DNA from: Mytilus galloprovincialis
Taxonomy: Eukaryota > Mollusca > Bivalvia > Mytilida > Mytilidae
Reading direction: 5' to 3'
NCBI RefSeq assembly: GCF_965363235.1
Contig: NC_134839.1
Span: forward strand, 112,772,517 to 112,836,516
DNA length: 64,000 nucleotides
Positions 57,801 to 64,000 of the stretch are shown piece after piece; position 1 is the stretch's first letter; every line of letters begins with the position of its first letter. The translations under genes and the position numbers were made by a program. Below the pieces are notes generated by a model. That model was not told the DNA's origin. It saw only the letters and a program-made list of their open reading frames with translations, and searched no databases.

Positions 57801-60800
57801 ACTGAGAAGGTTCATGGAGATATAGTTCTGGCATATCTGTCTGGTTAGTATGTCTACAGCAAAATAAAGCCTTGACATGTCTTGGGATATCTCATACGGA
57901 GAAGGTTCATGGAGATAGAGCTCTGGCATATCTGTCTGGTTAGTATGTCTACAGCAAAATAAAGCCTTGACATGTCTAGGGATATCTCATACTGAGAAGG
58001 TTCATGGAGATAGAGCTCTAGCATATCTGTCTGGTTAGTATGTCTACAGCAAAATAAAGCCTTGACATGTCTAGGGATATCTCATACTGAGAAGGTTCAT
58101 GGAGATAGAGCTCTGGCATATCTGTCTGGTTAGTATGTCTACAGCAAAATAAAGCCTTGACATGTCTTGGGATATCTCATACGGAGAAGGTTCATGGAGA
58201 TAGAGCTCTGGCATATCTGTCTGGTTAGTATGTCTACAGCAAAATAAAGCCTTGACATGTCTAGGGATATCTCATACTGAGAAGGTTCATGGAGATAGAG
58301 CTCTGGCATATCTGGCGGTTAGTATGTCTACAGCAAAATAAAGCCTTGACATGTCTAGGGATATCTCATACGGAGAAGGTTCATGGAGATAGAGCTCTGG
58401 CATATCTGTCTGGTTAGTATGTCTACAGCAAAATAAAGCCTTGACATGTCTAGGGATATCTCATACTGAGAAGGTCCATGGAGATAGAGCTCTGGCATAT
58501 CTGTCAGGTTAGTATGTCTACAGCAAAATAAAGCCTTGACATGTCTAGGGATATCTCATACTGAGAAGGTTCATGGAGATAGAGCTCTAGCATATCTGTC
58601 TGGTTAGTATGTCTACAGCAAAATAAAGCCTTGACATGTCTAGGGATATCTCATACTGAGAAGGTTCATGGAGATAGAGCTCTAGCATATCTGTCTGGTT
58701 AGTATGTGTACAGCAAAATAAAGCCTTGACATGTCTAGGGATATCTCATACGGAGAAGGTTCATGGAGATAGAGCTCTAGCATATCTGTCTGGTTAGTTT
58801 TATCATATTTCATGTAAAATATGAAAAAGAAGATGTGGTATGATTGCCAAAGAGACAACTCTTCACAAAAGACAAAATGACAAAGAAATTATCAAAAATA
58901 GGTCACCTTCAGCCTTCATCAATGAGAAAAACCCATACAGCATAGTCCGCTATAAAAGGCCCTGAAATGATCAACGTAAAACAATTCAAAAGAGAAAATC
59001 AACGGCCTAATTAATGTACCAAAATATTAACGAAAAATAGAAAAAGCAACAAACAACAACCACTGAATTACAGACTCTTGACTTGGGACAGACACATACA
59101 TATAGAATGTCTCGTTCTCAAAATGTCCACACACAAGTATAGTGTTATCATGAGAAAGGATGTTAAATAATTGAATTCAATAATTCACTTGTAACCATTT
59201 CGAAGGTACGTTTTACCAACTTATGAATATTTTCAATGTTGTATTAAAATTTCATATACATGTATGTTAATTTTTATAGTTGCATCAAAAAGAATATTTT
59301 TTTGTTTTGTTTTAGGAATGAAATTACAAGCAATAAATCTGCCTAGTCGACTAACAACAACTGATGTAGGAATGAAATCATTAGTAGGTAAGTCATTTGT
59401 AGAATATTGAAAATCATGTCCATCACAATAGATTGTAAATAAAACAAAACAAAAATGAATCTAGGAACTCTACTCTAAATACAAAAAATTATAGCCAGAA
59501 TATGGCAATTTACTAGCATCATAATATGAATGAAATTGCCATGATTATTTTACAGTCATGTTTTCTGATTAAAAGTAGGTGTTTTAATGATATATGGAAA
59601 CTGTTTAGTTATCTTCAAATTTTTAAGATTTAGTTTGATTTAAGCCAAATAAAGCTCAATGAGTGTTTACTTTCATTATATACAGGATTCCAGTTAACCA
59701 GTTTAGACTTGACAAATTATATTAATGTTGGGGATGATGGGATGCAACCTATCGGCCAGATTATCACGTAAGGTTATAACACAAAAACTATGATATTCCT
59801 TTGACTTGTGATATGGATTACATTCGTTTAATTGTGTTATTCTTAGTTATCTTTGGTAACATTGGAGCAGCTGTTCATAAAAAAATATGGTTAAATGAAA
59901 AAGAAGAATTTTACTTCATCCACCATGACCCATGTTAAGTGTAGTCAGGGGTCGAATTTAAGCATTTTTGTGTACTGACCAGCCGGACCAGTGAACTGAA
60001 AATCTACTGGTCTGGCTCCAGCAATAATGACATTCATTTGTCAAACAATAATATAAATGATAGATGTTTACTTTTATTTTCATGCATTCTTTTTCATATG
60101 TTTAACAAGAAAAGAGAGTTTGATCCTGATTTTAATAAAGGATTTGGTAATCTCAATGATTCTCTTTATCCAAATAAGGATCAAGGACAGACAAAATGTC
60201 AACATTGTCTTCCACTTCATCACAGTCCTCACGACGATCATAGGATGCCTAACTGGGTCGCCTAAAGCGCTGTCCAGAAATGTTTCCCATTTTAATAGCC
60301 GGGATCGGTTCAAAAGATGCTATCACTTGTTTCCAAGATTTTTAAAGTAACGTTTCCTTTTGTCAATTTCATAAACTTTATTCCAATCTTCCTATTGAAT
60401 GTCACTTATATTTTTTCCCAACAGTTTATATAATAACTCCTTCCAAACATTTTCACATTTTGTGTTTTTGTGAAGGATGCACGCCCTGAGATATTTTAAT
60501 TAACTTGATTAATTGGAATACTTAGTACCAACCAGTACCAGGTAATTGATTTCGGAGGTAAATTTGTTTGTAACTGAGATTTCAATGCAATCCGTGATTT
60601 TTATCGACAAATTTCTACTGGTCTTGGGCCACCGGACCAGCGCTAATTTCGACCCCTGAGTGTAGTGTAATCCAGATAGTAGTTGTATTTTTTTTCAATT
60701 TTTTATCACAAACAAAAACTTTACACAAGTCAAAGATTCAATCCTATTGAAATTCACCTGAGATAGCTGTAACTGTTGAAGTTATTCATAACAAAATCAT

Positions 60801-62497
60801 TAATTCAACTTTAATTGGTGTATATTTTGATTTATCAACAGGTTAAAGAAGTTGATGCTTGGTAATACCCATGTTACAGATACAGGCATGCTCTTCTTAG
60901 AAGGTAAATATTTATACAATTAAATAAGATGTACTCATACATCAACAGGTACAGTTACTTAATTTGAAAACTAGGAAATAATTTAGCTGTATGTGATATT
61001 TGTAGTATAACCTTTCTCTTAAAAGACTTGCAACATAAATCAGTCATGTTAAGTAAAGCATGAGAGACATTTAAGTGTGTCCACTGTAGTTGATGTTAAT
61101 GATTTGTCCAATCATAAATTTTATTTCTGGTTTGGTTCAATAAATATAACTCATTGTGCTATTTTCATAACAAATTGATATGGAATATTCTTTGTGATTT
61201 TTCTCAGTATTAGTAAGGACCCTGTCAGTGGTGGATCCAGAGGGTGGGGGTTCCGGGGGTTGGAACCCCCCTTTTTTTTGGACAATTAATGCATTTGAAT
61301 TGGGGCATGTGGTTGAAACCCCCCCCCCCCCCCTTTATCCTAGGTTGGGAGCCCCCTTTTAAAATGGCTGGAACCACCCCTGCATGTTTATAGATAATAT
61401 TGCTATTGGATATTCCATTGTAAAATTACTGGAGTTAATAAAAGTTCTATTGCGATTATGAAGGTGATAAACTTACTTATTGAAGGACAATTGTACCATG
61501 TTGCTGTTATACTAATTAGTGAATTTCATTTTACTAACTATAGGGTTAAAGAATTTAGAAGTATTATATCTGGATAAAACCAGTATAACAGATGAAGGTG
61601 CTTCTGTAATAAAGTGTAAGTATACTCATGGTTCACATTTATTCACCGTTTCAGAATAAAGCATCATATGTAATATTTAAAAAAAAAATAAACTTGAGTG
61701 TTGTTTCAGTTTTGTTCTTTAAAAGTGTTATAGAGCCAGTTGTAATAAAAGAATGATCTTATGTACAATAGTAGTATACTTTTAAATTGTTATTGTGTTA
61801 ATATAATGCAACATGGTCTGTAACTTTCATTTTGATTGGATAAAGTCAAAAAATTTCATGGCATGAACACATATGCACAAGCGGAGATGACATATGACAG
61901 ATTTTGATTGTATGTTTTGACGTTGTTTTCTGTCAGTTTCATTAGAATGGAGATGATAAAATATTGTATTTTACACTTTGATGGCATCAATTGGTCGCTA
62001 GTAAACTTAATTTGCGACCATCAAATCACAAATTGATGCCGTCCTAGCTTAAAATACAATACAGGTGTCTCCTGAATGTACAAATTGGCTCGATTGCAAC
62101 TAATCTTGCACAGAGCACAGATTTTTTTCTAAATGAAATTATGATGTGCTCCTATATAGCTACTGTCTTAATTTTTTTCTGAGTTATTTTTGTCCCATAA
62201 CAAAACACACATAGACTTGGCAAATTTTACTTGTATTACATAAAGATGACAGGTGATACACATCTTTGTTTTTTGTGCATTAAGTTTAACTAAAAAATCT
62301 TCAAAAAAAGGGTTAGAACCTGTTATGAAATTATAAGTAATAAAAAGTTTATATTTTGTATATTGTGACATTGATATTCATCAACATATTTATAAACCAA
62401 TGATACTCAACTTATTAAGCTTCAGTCATGCATACAATATAATTTCTCTCTTTTCAGATTTCTGTAGCCTGTATGAATTATCCTTGTCATCAACATT
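42847..62497 (+). CDS. UBA-UBX-leucine-rich-repeat protein, 22 exons, 3' end outside the window
   Basis: Exons: 42847-42864, 43868-43974, 44229-44298, 44791-45048, 47266-47418, 48126-48248, 48688-48814, 49234-49323, 50198-50461, 51375-51482, 51772-52030, 52575-52640, 53496-53572, 53997-54071, 55297-55446, 56086-56126, 57005-57179, 59316-59387, 59686-59767, 60842-60903, 61544-61615 and 62458-62497; all GT-AG, phases consistent, about 829 codons so far. The start MASQSQ opens directly into a UBA domain (about 7-55, with LMSMGFDYQDCQDAF and SAAEWLCAGKPGF). A basic helix (to about 180) and a UBX domain (about 198-282, RMLDGSFLKQSF to LTPSDSLVV) follow, as in SAKS1/UBXN1. Next come an acidic stretch, Gly/Pro/Met repeats, and AMN1-like LRRs from about 526 on. 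UBA binds ubiquitin and UBX usually binds p97/VCP, so a ubiquitin-p97 adaptor with an LRR substrate arm is inferred. The p97-contact loop reads FPH rather than the usual FPR. Confidence 0.85.
43226..43500. repeat. Interspersed repeat with internal direct repeat, intron 1
   Basis: Two related segments about 120 bp apart carry 'aatccctggcttaaaaacac' and 'aatcctgagcttaaaaactc'. It also contains 'aaactggatccacccatg', which resembles the end of the repeat at 61226-61383. Confidence 0.5.
43958..44103 (+). repeat. Tandem duplication of the exon 2 end and splice donor
   Basis: 'gaatctgcagcagaatgg' with its donor and about 50 bp of intron occurs at 43958 and again at 44031, a 73-bp shift. The second copy offers a GTAAAT donor. 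The duplication lacks an acceptor, and use of the second donor would lengthen exon 2 and bring intron sequence into the UBA domain. Confidence 0.8.
45450..46841. mobile_element. CAGGGC-ended DNA transposon with 5-bp target duplication, intron 4
   Basis: 1392 bp. The left end CAGGGCTCACGCTAC and the right end GTAGTGTGAGCCCTG are inverted (14 of 15 match). CATAT flanks both sides (45445-45449 and 46842-46846). Same end type and duplication length as the 35767 element but otherwise different. No transposase was recognised. A G+C-richer block near 45690-45800 and a tract near 46760-46810 are internal. Confidence 0.82.
46870..47265 (+). repeat. Repeated acceptor-like segments before exon 5, with R1
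   Basis: The acceptor context 'taggatcatgc' of exon 5 (start 47266) is preceded by similar segments at about 46898, 47196 and 47225, each with 'caatttgatgtatagg' or similar. A reverse R1 copy (46921-47120) lies within. Only the last copy continues in the protein frame. Confidence 0.6.
46921..47120 (-). repeat. Interspersed repeat R1, reverse copy
   Basis: Contains 'agatgtggtatgagtgccaa', 'gtacggccttcgatacagag' and 'accgaacagcaagctataaa'. Confidence 0.75.
47535..47860. repeat. Two R1 copies facing each other, intron 5
   Basis: A forward R1 at 47535-47715 ('gttttctcttgtcaattgtt' to 'aattttaccacatcttcc') is followed by a reverse R1 at 47761-47860. The pair forms an inverted arrangement that could fold as a hairpin in the transcript. 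Confidence 0.65.
49016..49076. repeat. Two-copy tandem duplication, 31 bp
   Basis: The unit 'gaaaagcttatttgatgtgc' plus 'aatgact' occurs twice in intron 7. Confidence 0.8.
49541..49760 (-). repeat. Interspersed repeat R1, diverged reverse copy
   Basis: Contains 'gatggggtatgaatgacaat', 'ttcagctatgaaggccc' and 'aacagcctgattaatgcac', as in the copy at 58826-59100. Confidence 0.6.
50885..51075 (+). repeat. R3 core copy, intron 9
   Basis: Contains 'ggaaatggggaatgtgtcaa', 'aacaaccctaccaaatagca' and 'gtcttcaacatagcgaaaaa'. Diverged from the copy at 23775. Confidence 0.65.
54085..54375 (+). repeat. Interspersed repeat R5, intron 14
   Basis: Contains 'gtccgttcgtctgttcgttc', 'gtagtttttgatgaagttga' and 'cacggtccactgaacataga'. 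It starts 14 bp after the exon 14 donor. The reverse copy is at 4664-4960. Confidence 0.75.
54376..55296. other. Remainder of intron 14
   Basis: AT-rich intron with no gene or repeat that I recognise. Confidence 0.4.
55640..55925 (-). mobile_element. tRNA-derived SINE, reverse orientation, intron 15
   Basis: On the minus strand, a tRNA-like head lies at about 55918-55855. It has an A-box-like 'tagtgtagtagttagcgc' and a B box GGTTCGATCCC. A body with 'acacgtaaaagacccc' follows. The acceptor stem does not close, so it is a SINE head rather than a working tRNA gene. Confidence 0.7.
57091..58799 (+). repeat. 95-bp tandem array, 18 copies, built from the exon 17 end plus splice donor
   Basis: The first unit is the last 89 nt of exon 17 (from ATGTCTACAG to CTGTCAG) with the GTTAGT donor. 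Seventeen further copies follow in intron 17 at 94-95-bp spacing (for example 57186, 57281, 57375 and 58704). Variants alternate at a few positions (ctaggg/cttggg, actgag/acggag, ggttca/ggtcca). Each copy would give stop codons if read through its donor, and the 79-nt piece from the internal TCTACAG is out of phase, so the extra copies are not coding. Confidence 0.95.
58826..59100 (-). repeat. Interspersed repeat R1, long reverse copy
   Basis: Contains 'agaagatgtggtatgattgc', 'atacagcatagtccgctata' and 'cttgacttgggacagacaca'. It reaches from R1 into R6 sequence, which supports the view that R1 and R6 belong to one element. Confidence 0.75.
59946..60658. mobile_element. hAT-type non-autonomous transposon with 8-bp target duplication, intron 19
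   Basis: 713 bp with ends CAGGGGTCGAATTTAAGC and GCGCTAATTTCGACCCCTG inverted. AGTGTAGT flanks both sides (59938-59945 and 60659-60666). Subterminal 'gaccagccggaccag' and 'ccaccggaccagcgc' are also inverted. The 8-bp duplication and CAGGGG ends fit hAT. Open frames inside are short and unrecognised. Confidence 0.9.
61226..61383. mobile_element. Short G/C-tract MITE-like repeat, intron 20
   Basis: Imperfect inverted ends 'cagtggtggatccag' and 'ctggaaccacccctg', with a 15-base C run near 61319. No clear target duplication. Confidence 0.5.
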
Positions 62498-62525
62498 GTA
62501 AGTGTGTAAAGGTCATAGATATATT

Positions 62526-64000
62526 GATAAGAAAGGCTGGCTGTGCGAGGGATGTATAGCTAGTCAAGGTTGTTAAACACTTCTATCATCAGATAAGAAA
62601 GACTGACTGTGAGAGGGATGTATAGCTAGTCAATGTTGTTAAACACTTCTATCATCAGATAAGAAAGACTGACTGTGAGAGGGATGTATAGCTAGTCACG
62701 GTTGTTAAACACTTCTATCATCAGATAAGAAAGACTGACTGTGAGAGGGATGTATAGCTAGTCAATGTTGTTAAACACTTCTATCATCAGATAAGAAAGA
62801 CTGACTGTGAGAGGGATGTATAGCTAGTCACGGTTGTTAAACACTTCTATCATCAGATAAGAAAGTCTGACTGTGCGAGGGATGTATAGCTAGTCAATGT
62901 TGTTAAACACTTCTATCATCAGATAAGAAAGTCTGACTGTGCGAGGGATGTATAGCTAGTCAATGTTGTTAAACACTTCTATCATCAGATAAGAAAGGCT
63001 GACTGTGGGAGGGATGTATTGCTAGTCAATGTTGTTAAACACTTCTATCATCAGATAAGAAAGGCTGACTGTGAGAGGGATGTATAGCTAGTCAATGTTG
63101 TTAAACACTTCTATCATCAGATAAGAAAGTCTGACTGTGAGAGGGATGTATAGCTAGTCAATGTTGTTAAACACTTCTATCATCAGATAAGAAAGTCTGA
63201 CTGTGAGAGGGATGTATAGCTAGTCAATGTTGTTAAACACTTCTATCATCAGATAAGAAAGACTGACTGTGAGAGGGATGTATAGCTAGTCAATGTTGTT
63301 AAACACTTCTATCATCAGATAAGAAAGGCTGGCTGTGCGAGGGATGTATAGCTAGTCAAGGTTGTTAAACACTTCTATCATCAGATAAGAAAGACTGACT
63401 GTGAGAGGGATGTATAGCTAGTCAATGTTGTTAAACACTTCTATCATCAGATAAGAAAGGCTGACTGTGAGAGGGATGTATAGCTAGTCAATGTTGTTAA
63501 ACACTTCTATCATCAGATAAGAAAGTCTGACTGTGAGAGGGATGTATAGCTAGTCACGGTTGTTAAACACTTCTATCATCAGATAAGAAAGACTGACTGT
63601 GAGAGGGATGTATAGCTAGTCACGGTTGTTAAACACTTCTATCATCAGATAAGAAAGACTGACTGTGAGAGGGATGTATAGCTAGTCACGGTTGTTAAAC
63701 ACTTCTATCATCAGATAAGAAAGTCTGACTGTGCGAGGGATGTATAGCTAGTCAATGTTGTTAAACACTTCTATCATCAGATAAGAAAGTCTGACTGTGC
63801 GAGGGATGTATAGCTAGTCAATGTTGTTAAACACTTCTATCATCAGATAAGAAAGACTGACTGTGAGAGGGATGTATAGCTAGTCAATGTTGTTAAACAC
63901 TTCTATCATCAGATAAGAAAGACTGACTGTGAGAGGGATGTATAGCTAGTCACGGTTGTTAAACACTTCTATCATCAGATAAGAAAGTCTGACTGTGCGA
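62526..64000. repeat. 66-bp tandem array, 22 full copies and a partial one, continuing past the window
   Basis: Head-to-tail 66-bp units (for example starts near 62591, 62657 and 62723) containing 'gagggatgtatagctagtca' and 'ttaaacacttctatcatcag'. Copies vary at a few fixed positions: gactgac/gtctgac/ggctgac, gag/gcg, and aatg/acgg/aagg. It begins about 28 bp after the donor of exon 22, in the following intron. Confidence 0.95.

Noticed and set aside
57186-58799. Array of coding LRR exons
   Set aside because: Copies after the first lack a proper acceptor, are out of phase and meet stops, so they are intronic duplicates.
60038-60350. Small gene in intron 19
   Set aside because: It is wholly inside the 713-bp hAT-type element, with open frames on both strands and no recognisable domain.

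Overview
The window looks like AT-rich nuclear DNA of a marine bivalve, most likely a mussel (Mytilus or a close relative). Supporting this are short exons with GT-AG introns, many short interspersed repeats that I associate from memory with mussel genomes, and a Gmr1-like LTR retrotransposon. The species call is inference; no search was possible.

Layout. (1) 1-34 kb holds three paralogous five-exon genes for small eight-cysteine secreted or surface proteins: one on the minus strand (2583-6773, with a membrane anchor in place of the signal peptide) and two on the plus strand (16173-20992 and 25029-30233, about 89% identical as proteins). Exons 2-5 are 112, 114, 79 and 92 nt in all three genes, so the models support each other. 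I cannot name the family. Between the minus-strand gene and the first plus-strand gene lies a near-intact, very young LTR retrotransposon (8542-14661). It has 606-bp LTRs that look identical, a 4-bp target duplication, a proline-tRNA-type primer site and the unusual order gag-protease-integrase-RT-RNase H. It interrupts an older reverse-transcriptase remnant.

(2) 34-41 kb is a head-to-tail duplication of a 3.58-kb block with few differences between copies. The block carries a LINE fragment, a 1.4-kb CAGGGC-ended DNA transposon nested inside the LINE, and a 383-bp inverted-repeat element with a 9-bp target duplication.

(3) 42.8 kb to the window end is one large plus-strand gene. I traced 22 exons by reading frame and splice phase. 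It encodes UBA domain, basic helix, UBX domain, acidic and Gly/Pro/Met-rich linker, then leucine-rich repeats, and it runs off the window. Its introns hold hAT-like elements with clean target duplications, a tRNA-derived SINE and two large tandem arrays. One array is 18 copies of a 95-bp unit that contains the 3' end of an LRR exon plus its splice donor; the other is more than 22 copies of a 66-bp unit.

A theme across the window is tandem duplication covering exon ends and splice sites, seen in two unrelated genes. No rRNA, functional tRNA, CRISPR or bacterial-type feature was seen.
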